Assembly: GCA_031276775.1 (NCBI GenBank)
Contig: JAISML010000088.1
Coordinates: 1 to 12,259 of the forward strand
Reading direction: 5' to 3'
From: Eubacteriales Family XIII. Incertae Sedis bacterium
Lineage (GTDB): Bacteria > Bacillota > Clostridia > Peptostreptococcales > Anaerovoracaceae
Length of the DNA stretch: 12,259 nt
Shown here: piece after piece, positions 1 through 5,719 of the stretch
Layout of the letters: each line of letters starts with the position of its first letter
Numbering within the stretch: the first letter of the stretch is position 1
Made by a program: the position numbers and the translations under genes
Notes under the pieces: model-generated
Seen by the model: only the letters and a program-made list of their open reading frames with translations
The model's database searches: none
What the model was told of the DNA's origin: nothing

Positions 1-2
1 AG

Positions 3-143
3 GAGCTGGATTACCCGAACGTCAAGAACGCGCTCGACAAGGCAGGCATTCCGTCCGTCGCGATCGGATACGACCGGCAGATGCGGGATTTCGGACAGGC
101 GGGAACCTCGCTGGAGGCGTTTGCGGATATGTTGAAAAGCTGA
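3..143 (+). CDS. C-terminal end of a 2-hydroxyacyl-CoA dehydratase / benzoyl-CoA reductase family subunit (partial)
   Basis: Only the last 46 codons are present; the reading frame is open from base 3 to a TGA at 141-143. The tail has the pattern DYPNV...L..AGIP....YD.QM..FGQ..T.LEAF.DML, which I recognise as the C-terminal end of the HgdB/HgdC-type (FldBC, HadBC, BcrBC) subunits. In that family the region completes the last Rossmann-like domain and ends in a helix with a T-x-LEAF-type motif. Such enzymes are [4Fe-4S] proteins that dehydrate 2-hydroxyacyl-CoA, or reduce aromatic rings, after activation by an ATP-dependent reductase. The family call rests on a short tail, so subunit type and substrate cannot be given. 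The gene lies 21 bases upstream of the LysR gene in the same orientation, which suggests cotranscription. Confidence 0.62.
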   Translation, partial: ELDYPNVKNALDKAGIPSVAIGYDRQMRDFGQAGTSLEAFADMLKS

Positions 144-164
144 AGCAAAACAACGGAGACCGCC

Positions 165-1112
165 ATGAATTTCAAAAACCTGCAATATTTTCTGGCCGTT
201 GCGGAGAATGAAAGCATCACAAAAGCTGCGGAAACTTTGTACGTTTCGCAGCAGGCGTTGAGCAATCTCATCTCAAAACTGGAAAAAGAGATGGATACCA
301 AGCTCTTTGAGCGTTCTCCGCGATTTTCGCTGACATTGGCGGGCAAATGTCTGCAAAAGGCTTCGTTGCAAATTTGCGGCATTCACAGCCAGCTGTTGCA
401 GGAGGTAATGGATATCAACAATGAAAACCGGGGCGAATTGCGCATCGGTATTTCCGTCACACGCAGTCAGGCCATTCTGCCGCAGGTGATCCCGGTTTTC
501 AGCGCAACGCATCCGCTCGTCGGCATTGAGCTTGTCGAAAAGCCCTTCTCGGTGCTGACGGATGCGCTCTCCCACGGAACGATCGATCTGATGTTTGGAT
601 TTTCCCCTGTTCTTTTCGAGCACGCCGAATCCGTCGAGATCTACAAGGAGCGTTTTTTTCTTGTGATTCCCCGTAAAATAACGGAGAGCCGTTACGGACG
701 CATGGCGGACAAGATGCGCGCCCGTTTTGCCAAGGGTGTGACGATTGCCGCGTTTGCGGAAGAACCGTTTATTATGCTGAACGCATCCGGACGCATTCGC
801 GGCATGCTCGACAACCTGTTCCGGAAGAACGGCATCAGGCCGAAAACCGTGCTGGAAACCGGCAACATTCAAACGGCATTCGCCCTTGCCCAAAGAGGCT
901 TGGGTTTGACCGTCTGCCCGGAATTCTATTTGACGAGCAACCGCAGCCTTTCGGGAGTGCTCGGCGCCGCCGATGAAAACCCGGACTGCTTCCCGCTGCC
1001 GGACGATGAAATGACGCAAACCTTCGTCATCGCTTATAACAAGGAACGCTATCTCAGCAAGCCCGCCGGAGATTTCATCCGGCTGTCCTGCGATGTCCTC
1101 CGAATCGGATAA
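165..1112 (+). CDS. LysR-family transcriptional regulator
   Basis: The 315-residue protein has the normal LysR length. An N-terminal winged helix-turn-helix covers about residues 1-60 (NLQYFLAVAE, then SITKAAETLYVSQQALSNLI, then LFER and a TLAG turn). A linker helix follows, then a periplasmic-binding-protein-like effector domain from about residue 91 (GELRIGIS) to the end. The ATG at 165 is preceded by CGGAG at 6-base spacing, and the start matches the family N-terminus. LysR proteins usually bind a small organic acid and activate a nearby promoter. Here the catabolic cluster starts 366 bases downstream on the same strand, with an inverted repeat and promoter in the gap, so this protein is the best candidate for its regulator. 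It is not divergent from its presumed target, unlike the commonest LysR arrangement. The effector is unknown. Confidence 0.95.
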   Translation: MNFKNLQYFLAVAENESITKAAETLYVSQQALSNLISKLEKEMDTKLFERSPRFSLTLAGKCLQKASLQICGIHSQLLQEVMDINNENRGELRIGISVTRSQAILPQVIPVFSATHPLVGIELVEKPFSVLTDALSHGTIDLMFGFSPVLFEHAESVEIYKERFFLVIPRKITESRYGRMADKMRARFAKGVTIAAFAEEPFIMLNASGRIRGMLDNLFRKNGIRPKTVLETGNIQTAFALAQRGLGLTVCPEFYLTSNRSLSGVLGAADENPDCFPLPDDEMTQTFVIAYNKERYLSKPAGDFIRLSCDVLRIG

Positions 1113-1233
1113 ATCGCAGCCGCGCAAAGGGCCTCGTCGTTAGGCGCCGCCGGCGCTCTCATGCGTTTTCGTCTTTGCCGTATCAAATTTCGTCGATAAG
1201 ACGTTGAACGTCATTCTCCTTTTCCGTTCCGAA

Positions 1234-1258
1234 GGTCCTTGCGGCGCCCGCAAGGGCC
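1234..1258 (+). terminator. Probable terminator hairpin after the LysR gene
   Basis: Bases 1234-1244 pair with 1248-1258 (core CCTTGCG / CGCAAGG plus flanking pairs and one G-U), giving an 11-bp stem with a 3-base loop. It is followed by a T-rich but interrupted stretch (TCTTCGTCTTT). It would separate LysR transcription from the downstream cluster. The T-tract is imperfect, so efficiency is uncertain. Confidence 0.5.
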
Positions 1259-1308
1259 TCTTCGTCTTTCGCGGCTTCCGATTGCCCCTTTCTCCCGTCA
1301 ACAACACG

Positions 1309-1344
1309 AAACAGTTGTGAAAATCCCAACCATAAAACTGTTTT
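1309..1344. promoter_or_regulatory. Inverted repeat, candidate LysR-type operator
   Basis: AAACAGTT (1309-1316) is matched by its exact complement AACTGTTT (1336-1343), with centres 27 bases apart. The right arm also forms the small palindrome AAAAC-T-GTTTT (1334-1344). The left arm sits beside ACAAC-N8-GTTGT (1301-1318). The right arm overlaps the proposed -35 box. Paired half-sites upstream of and touching a -35 are typical of LysR regulation. Binding by the protein encoded at 165-1112 is inference. Confidence 0.5.
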
Positions 1345-1370
1345 TCATGTGGGTTCAGATGTGTTAAAGT
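1342..1370 (+). promoter_or_regulatory. Candidate promoter of the catabolic cluster
   Basis: TTTTCA (1342-1347) lies 17 bases before TAAAGT (1365-1370), and TG at 1362-1363 makes an extended -10. Each box matches 4 of 6 consensus bases, as expected for an activator-dependent promoter. Transcription would begin near 1377, leaving a leader of about 100 bases before the gene at 1479. Confidence 0.45.
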
Positions 1371-1478
1371 GAATAAGACAAAGCAAAGTCCGCGTCAAGC
1401 CCGCGACGGAAGCATGCGCAACGCCGGAGGCGCGCGCCGCGAACGGCGCCGGGACGAGGGAAAAGAGGTAACCGGCTT

Positions 1479-2186
1479 ATGCAGGGAATCGGATTTCGGG
1501 TAAGCTTCAGATGGCAATCGGCAACATCGCTCCGGCTGGCCGATGCGCTGGCGGCATACCCGACAGCGAATATCGCGGACAATCGAAACCGAACGGGATG
1601 CATGTCCGCGTGCATAAGACCCGTCAACAAGCGCATCAAAACCTTCGCGGGCTTGGCCCTGACGGTAAAGACGCGCGCGGGCGACAATCTGATGGTGCAC
1701 AAAGCGTTGGATATGGCGGCGCCGGGCGATGTCGTCGTAATAGACGCAGGCGGAGATCTTTCAAACGCGATCTTGGGCGAGCTGATCCTTCTCCATGCGA
1801 AAAGTAAAGGGATCCGCGGCATCGTCGTCGATGGCGCCATAAGGGATTACACGGCGATCAGCGAGGGGGATCTCCCCGTATATGCCAAAGGCATCACCGC
1901 AAACGGCCCTTACAAGGACGGGCCGGGAGAGGTGAATTTTCCCATCTCCTGCGGCGGCGTCACGGTGTGTCCCGGCGACATCATCGTGGGCGACGCCGAT
2001 TCCGTCTTGGTCATTTCTCCCGAAGAGGCGCAGGAAACCTTGGACAAATCCGAGCGCACCGCGCAAAAAGAAGAACAAATCATGGAACTTTATAAACGCG
2101 GAAACGCCCCGGATCGCGGATGGGTGGACAAACTCCTCCGCGACAAGGGCTGCGCGTTCATCTATGAAAGCGATACAAACGGTTGA
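1479..2186 (+). CDS. RraA-like / HMG aldolase-oxaloacetate decarboxylase family protein
   Basis: The 235-residue protein belongs to the RraA-like fold family, which includes class II 4-hydroxy-4-methyl-2-oxoglutarate/4-carboxy-4-hydroxy-2-oxoadipate aldolases, 2-oxo-acid decarboxylases, and the RNase E inhibitor RraA. Older annotations call such proteins dimethylmenaquinone methyltransferase. The N-terminal PTANIAD segment (about 28-34) and the hallmark G100-E101-L102 ... VVDGAIRD block are present; R122 and D123 correspond to the substrate-binding Arg and metal-ligand Asp of HMG aldolase. This argues for an active lyase rather than a pure RraA regulator. A metal-dependent retro-aldol or decarboxylation of a 2-oxo acid giving pyruvate fits a catabolic cluster. 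The gene is first after the putative promoter, so it probably opens the operon. The exact substrate is unknown. Confidence 0.88.
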   Translation: MQGIGFRVSFRWQSATSLRLADALAAYPTANIADNRNRTGCMSACIRPVNKRIKTFAGLALTVKTRAGDNLMVHKALDMAAPGDVVVIDAGGDLSNAILGELILLHAKSKGIRGIVVDGAIRDYTAISEGDLPVYAKGITANGPYKDGPGEVNFPISCGGVTVCPGDIIVGDADSVLVISPEEAQETLDKSERTAQKEEQIMELYKRGNAPDRGWVDKLLRDKGCAFIYESDTNG

Positions 2187-2211
2187 GAGAAAGGGAGACA
2201 GGTGCCGGGTT

Positions 2212-3141
2212 ATGAACAAGATAAAAAATATCTGCATTGTGGGTCTGGGCGCGGTGGGCGGATTTTACGCCTCTAAATTGTACAGGATGGATCCGGCCTG
2301 CATTACGGCGATCGTCGATCGGGAGCGATTCGAGCGGAGCGTCGGCAGGCCCCTCGTCGTCAATGGGGAATCGCATGCGTTTCAATACTGTCTGCCCGAA
2401 ACGCAGCGCGATCCGGCGGATTTGATTCTGGTCGCGGTGAAGCATCATCAACTCCCGCAGGCCATACAGAACGCGCGCAATTTTGTCGGGCCCAAAACCA
2501 TCGTTCTTTCCCTGCTCAACGGCATTACGAGCGAAGAGATCATCGGACGGGAGCTGGGTGCGGAAAAGATGCTTTACGCCGTCTGCCTCGGCATCCTGAC
2601 GGAAAAAACGGGAAACGAAGTGAAGGTCTTGGCGGAGGGAAAGCTGTGCTTCGGCGAAATGAAGAATGAAACGCATTCCGAGCGCGTGCAGGCGGTGAAA
2701 GAGCTGCTGGAACGCGCGCAGATCCCGTACTCGATTCCCGAGGACATGCTCTATGCGCAATGGCAGAAATTCATGATCAACGTGGGGATGAATCAAATTT
2801 CGGCCGTATTGCGCGCAAAGCACGGTGTCTTTCAGGAGGTGCCCGAGGTGCGGGAGCTGGTTGAATCGGCCATGCGGGAGGTGATGGCCCTCTCGCAAAA
2901 GACAGGGGTTTGCCTGAAGGAAGATGAAACGGAAAAGTTCTTTGCCAGGCTTTCCGGCTTTTCGCCGGAGGGCAAAACGTCCATGCTTCAGGATATGGAA
3001 GCGGGCCGGAAAACGGAGGCGGAAATGCTGGCGGGCACCGTCTGTGAACTGGGCGGGAAGTACGGCGTGCCCACGCCGGTCAACAATATGCTGTATAAGA
3101 TGATCCGCGCGATGGAAACCATGGCCGCAACCGAGCGATAG
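2212..3141 (+). CDS. Ketopantoate reductase (PanE/ApbA) family 2-oxo-acid dehydrogenase
   Basis: The product is 309 residues, the usual length. The N-terminal NAD(P)-binding loop is GLGAVGG (11-17). Counterparts of the PanE active-site residues are visible: N103 in LLNGIT, K186 in QWQKFMIN, and E269 in the SMLQDMEAGRKTEAE block. An in-frame ATG lies upstream at 2164, inside the preceding gene. I prefer 2212 because it begins directly at the Rossmann strand (MNKIKNICIVG) and has AAGGGAG upstream, leaving a 25-base gap. The family reduces 2-oxo acids to D-2-hydroxy acids. Besides ketopantoate reductase it includes D-mandelate/2-hydroxy-acid dehydrogenases of lactic acid bacteria. With no other pantothenate gene nearby and catabolic neighbours, a role on a pathway 2-oxo acid is more likely than CoA biosynthesis. 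That role is inference; the family call is firm. Confidence 0.9.
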   Translation: MNKIKNICIVGLGAVGGFYASKLYRMDPACITAIVDRERFERSVGRPLVVNGESHAFQYCLPETQRDPADLILVAVKHHQLPQAIQNARNFVGPKTIVLSLLNGITSEEIIGRELGAEKMLYAVCLGILTEKTGNEVKVLAEGKLCFGEMKNETHSERVQAVKELLERAQIPYSIPEDMLYAQWQKFMINVGMNQISAVLRAKHGVFQEVPEVRELVESAMREVMALSQKTGVCLKEDETEKFFARLSGFSPEGKTSMLQDMEAGRKTEAEMLAGTVCELGGKYGVPTPVNNMLYKMIRAMETMAATER

Positions 3142-3146
3142 CCGAG

Positions 3147-3161
3147 GCAACGGTCCGTTGC
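3147..3161 (+). repeat. Small stem-loop after the PanE-like gene
   Basis: GCAACG (3147-3152) and CGTTGC (3156-3161) pair perfectly around a GTC loop, six bases after the stop codon. No T-tract follows, so it is unlikely to terminate by itself. It could protect the upstream message end or be incidental. Confidence 0.35.
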
Positions 3162-3243
3162 GAGAAATCATAAGCTTGAATCATTGCAATTGTTCAGTAC
3201 GGCGTTGTTGTGCGATACCGAGAGGAGGGAGGTCTTTGACACA

Positions 3244-3276
3244 ATGTTTGACCGGATCGGAAGAACAGAATCGTAA
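3244..3276 (+). other. Possible 10-codon leader ORF upstream of the PreA-like gene
   Basis: A very strong ribosome-site-like sequence, AGGAGGGAGG (3223-3232), is followed by ATG at 3244 and a 10-residue ORF (MFDRIGRTES) ending at TAA 3274-3276. A TTG at 3236 in another frame would give a 17-residue peptide ending at 3289. Neither has recognisable content. TTGACA at 3236-3241 overlaps the same spot and could instead be a -35, but no good -10 follows. The entry records an unexplained strong Shine-Dalgarno, not a proven gene. Confidence 0.2.
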
Positions 3277-3312
3277 ATCGCAGATGTAACAGTTGAAAGG
3301 AAGGAACTCAGC

Positions 3313-4578
3313 ATGGATTTGTCAATCAACATCGGAGGCGTTCGTTTTAAAAATCCGATCATGGCGGGGGCGGGTCCGGAAACGCGCAATCTCACCAACG
3401 TCAAGCTGGGTGTGGACGCGGGTTGTGGCGCGCTGGTCATCAGAAGCCTTCATTTAAAGGAACTCTCGGACAAACGAGCGGGGGCGCACAGGGAGTTCTG
3501 GCATGTGTATCAATCGCCGCAGGGTTTTAAAAAAGGGCACAGCTACGGTTTTCAGTCAACCGGATGCCCGTCCGCCAGGGTGACGCCGCTCGATCCCGGC
3601 TTTGGCGGCGGTTCGGAACGGCCGACATTGAAGGAATACACCAAAATAGTGGCCGACATGGTCGAATACGCGCACGCGCAGGATTGCAGGATCATCGCCA
3701 GCATCGGCTTGTGCGGACACAGAAGGCCGCCCGACGAATGCTGGGCGGCGGAGGCGGAAGCGATGGCGAGAGCCGGCGTCGACGGCATCGAGGTGCATAC
3801 CTCTCCGAGTCCCTCGACGGAAGGTCCGCGCTTCATTCAGCTGGATCCGCAAAAATACTTGATCGACCCGATCCAAATTGCGAAGCGGGAAAGCGGATTG
3901 CCCGTCTGGGCCAAAGTCGGCATGGACGGCTGCGACACCATCGCCGCCTGCAAAATCGCCGAAGAAGCGGGCGCGGCGGCCGTGGTGCCGGTGACGCGCT
4001 GGGCGTCCATGAACATCGACCTCGACAACCCGTTTGAAAAGACGTGGGGGCTTCCCGGCTACGGCGGGCCTTGGTCCGCGCCCATCATGACGGCTTTGAT
4101 TTACCGCATGCTGCACCCGACACCGCCTTTGGCCGGAAACATAGGCATTCCGATCGTGGCTTCGGGCGGCATTTTTGACGGCGACGACATCTTGCGCTAT
4201 GTGCTGGCCGGCGCTTTGGGCATGCAGGTCTGTTCCCAATTCCTTCTCGAAGGCTACGGCATCGTTGCGCCGATGCTCAAGAGAATGGAAGCTTGGATGG
4301 AGCAGCACGGCTTTGCGCGTTTGGAGGATTTTCGCGGCAAAGTGCAAATTGTGGGTTCGGATCCCAGTCAGAGGAGCGGCATGGACGAATTCGAGCCCAC
4401 CGTTGACGATGATTCCTGCATCGGTTGCGGTTTGTGCGTGGACGCGTGCTGGAATCAGGCGATTCAAGTAAGCGGAACCGCTCAAATCGACAAGGTGCGC
4501 TGTCAGGGTTGCCGCAATTGCCATTATGTGTGTCCCTCGAAGGCCATATCGATTCGTCGGTTGAAGAAAGCAAATTGA
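3313..4578 (+). CDS. PreA-like (dihydropyrimidine/dihydroorotate dehydrogenase family) FMN protein with C-terminal 2x[4Fe-4S] domain
   Basis: The 421-residue protein has a dihydroorotate dehydrogenase-like TIM barrel (about 1-345). It begins with INIGGVRFKNPIMAGAGPE; K201 in VWAKVG and the phosphate-binding GGIFDGDD (285-292) are expected FMN contacts. A bacterial-type ferredoxin domain follows with C369-C372-C375-C379 and C397-C400-C403-C407, enough for two [4Fe-4S] clusters. This is the PreA / DPD C-terminal architecture. Where PreA and DPD have an N-x-S-C-P loop followed by a catalytic cysteine, this protein reads HTSPSPSTEGPR (162-173) with no cysteine, so its substrate or chemistry probably differs from pyrimidine reduction. 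No PreT-like NAD(P)H-binding partner is in the window; electrons could come from ferredoxin reduced by KorDABC (inference). The ATG at 3313 has GAAAGGAAGGA upstream. I give no gene symbol because dihydropyrimidine activity is doubtful. Confidence 0.88.
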   Translation: MDLSINIGGVRFKNPIMAGAGPETRNLTNVKLGVDAGCGALVIRSLHLKELSDKRAGAHREFWHVYQSPQGFKKGHSYGFQSTGCPSARVTPLDPGFGGGSERPTLKEYTKIVADMVEYAHAQDCRIIASIGLCGHRRPPDECWAAEAEAMARAGVDGIEVHTSPSPSTEGPRFIQLDPQKYLIDPIQIAKRESGLPVWAKVGMDGCDTIAACKIAEEAGAAAVVPVTRWASMNIDLDNPFEKTWGLPGYGGPWSAPIMTALIYRMLHPTPPLAGNIGIPIVASGGIFDGDDILRYVLAGALGMQVCSQFLLEGYGIVAPMLKRMEAWMEQHGFARLEDFRGKVQIVGSDPSQRSGMDEFEPTVDDDSCIGCGLCVDACWNQAIQVSGTAQIDKVRCQGCRNCHYVCPSKAISIRRLKKAN

Positions 4579-4594
4579 AAGGAAGCTGAACAGC

Positions 4595-5524
4595 ATGAAA
4601 CTTCTTACATATCGTTCGGATAAAAATGAATATTTGGGCGTTTTGCTCGACGGAAAAATCGTCGATGCCGCTTCCGCCTTGGCTTTTTGTGCCGCCGAAG
4701 CCGGCGGTGCCGGGCCCCTCGGGTTTTCCCCGTATCCCGGCATAAGCGCGGTGGATGTTCTCGCAAACGAGAACGCCCGCCGGTCGCTGGAAAAGGCCGT
4801 GCGCTTCGCCGCGGAAAATGCGAGCCGGCTCGATCGGCGCGCCCTGTTCGATCTCTCGCAGGCAAAGCTCGCGCCGCCCATCGCAATGCCCAAGCGCATA
4901 TTCTGTCTGGCCTTGAACTATCCGGCCCATGCGAACGAGGCAAAATCCGTCACGCCCGAAAAACCCTACCTGTTCCTGAAGCCGTTTACTTCGCTGATCG
5001 GGCACGGCGACAACATCATCAAACCCGCCGCCACCGATTCGCTCACATACGAGGCGGAGCTTGCCGTGATCATCGCCAAGAAGGGCAAACACATCAAGCC
5101 GGAGGAGGCCATGGAATACGTGGGCGGCTACACGGCGTTCAACGATGTTTCGATGCGGGATTTGCCCAGAACCAACCTTGAAAGAAATCGCATCGATTGG
5201 GTGAGGGGAAAGGTGTTCGACACCTCCGCCCCCATGGGTCCTTGGATCGTCACGAAGGACGAAATCTCCGATCCGATGAACCTGAAGGTGCGCCTGAAAC
5301 TGAACGGCGAACTGAAACAGGACGGAAATACCGGGGAGATGGTTTTCAACATAGCCGAAACCATTGCGTCCATTTCCGAAACCATAACACTTGAACCCGG
5401 CGACGTCATTGCCACCGGCACGCCCGCCGGCGCGTCCACCTTCCTGTCAAACGGCGACGTCTTGGAAGTCGAAATCGAAAGCATAGGCAAATTGATCAAT
5501 TCCATCGTGGATGAGAAAATTTAA
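4595..5524 (+). CDS. Fumarylacetoacetate hydrolase (FAH) family protein
   Basis: The 309-residue protein has a variable N-terminal domain (about 1-95) and a C-terminal FAH fold. Family signatures are LNYPAHANE (108-115, with H112 and E115 as the likely catalytic pair), FLKP (127-130), the metal-ligand segment TYEAELAVII (E153 and E155), AFNDVSMRD (D184), and ATGTPAG (273-279). FAH-family enzymes are Mg/Mn-dependent and act on 2-oxo or beta-diketo acids: acylpyruvases, oxaloacetate decarboxylases, 2-oxopent-4-enoate hydratases, HHDD isomerases. Sequence alone does not pick one. The start lies 16 bases after the PreA-like stop with GAAAGGAAG upstream, so the two are very likely cotranscribed. 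Working next to an RraA-like lyase and a 2-oxo-acid oxidoreductase, it probably handles an unsaturated or acylated 2-oxo acid. It is cytoplasmic. Confidence 0.92.
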   Translation: MKLLTYRSDKNEYLGVLLDGKIVDAASALAFCAAEAGGAGPLGFSPYPGISAVDVLANENARRSLEKAVRFAAENASRLDRRALFDLSQAKLAPPIAMPKRIFCLALNYPAHANEAKSVTPEKPYLFLKPFTSLIGHGDNIIKPAATDSLTYEAELAVIIAKKGKHIKPEEAMEYVGGYTAFNDVSMRDLPRTNLERNRIDWVRGKVFDTSAPMGPWIVTKDEISDPMNLKVRLKLNGELKQDGNTGEMVFNIAETIASISETITLEPGDVIATGTPAGASTFLSNGDVLEVEIESIGKLINSIVDEKI

Positions 5525-5578
5525 ACAGAACGGATTTTTTGTCCCGTTGCAATCTTTACAAGGTTAAATCCGCAGAGT

Positions 5579-5617
5579 CGGCGGTTCCGAGCCGCGCACG
5601 ACCGCTCGAAACCGCCG
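5579..5617. repeat. Long intercistronic stem-loop between the FAH and TRAP genes
   Basis: Bases 5579-5592 pair with 5604-5617 (CGGCGGTTCCGAGC against GCTCGAAACCGCCG), a 14-bp stem with one C-A mismatch (5587/5609) and an 11-base loop. No T-run follows, so a simple intrinsic terminator is unlikely. A message-stabilising or rate-setting element separating enzyme genes from transporter genes is plausible. Confidence 0.5.
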
Positions 5618-5702
5618 GCCCAATCGTCCGGACCGCGCTCTTCCGTCCGTTTTGCGGTGATGTTTCACCCGTCTGTTCACCCGCTTGTGTGTGTTGAAAA
5701 CA

Positions 5703-5719
5703 GGGAGGGTTACAAATTG
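5703..5719 (+). promoter_or_regulatory. Ribosome binding site that sets a TTG start for the TRAP permease
   Basis: GGGAGGG (5703-5709) lies 7 bases before TTG at 5717, which is in frame with the permease. The upstream GTG (5657) and ATG (5660) lack a comparable site, and the next ATG (5726) is 16 bases from it. Confidence 0.6.

Larger units (their letters stand above)
1113..1478. other. 366-base intergenic regulatory region
   Basis: No coding region is evident. The left half carries two GC-rich hairpins, a weak one at 1143-1157 and a strong one at 1234-1258. The 14-mer AAGGGCCTCGTCGT (1127-1140) recurs with one change at 1252-1265. The right half turns AT-richer at about 1300-1380 and holds an inverted repeat and a promoter-like pair. 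About 100 bases of GC-rich leader then run to the RraA-like start, with the ribosome site AGAGG about 9-10 bases before the ATG at 1479. Confidence 0.7.

Noticed and set aside
273..1127. 284-residue minus-strand frame opposite the LysR gene
   Set aside because: The plus-strand LysR protein has clear family motifs and a ribosome site; the antisense frame has none.
2164..2211. Longer N-terminus for the PanE-like protein
   Set aside because: It would overlap the previous gene and place 16 non-family residues before the first Rossmann strand; the ATG at 2212 fits better.
3236..3241. TTGACA as a -35 for an internal promoter before the PreA-like gene
   Set aside because: No -10-like hexamer lies 16-19 bases downstream.
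3556..4899. 447-residue open frame on the minus strand opposite the PreA-like and FAH genes
   Set aside because: It crosses two well-supported genes and shows no recognisable domain; a codon-bias shadow.
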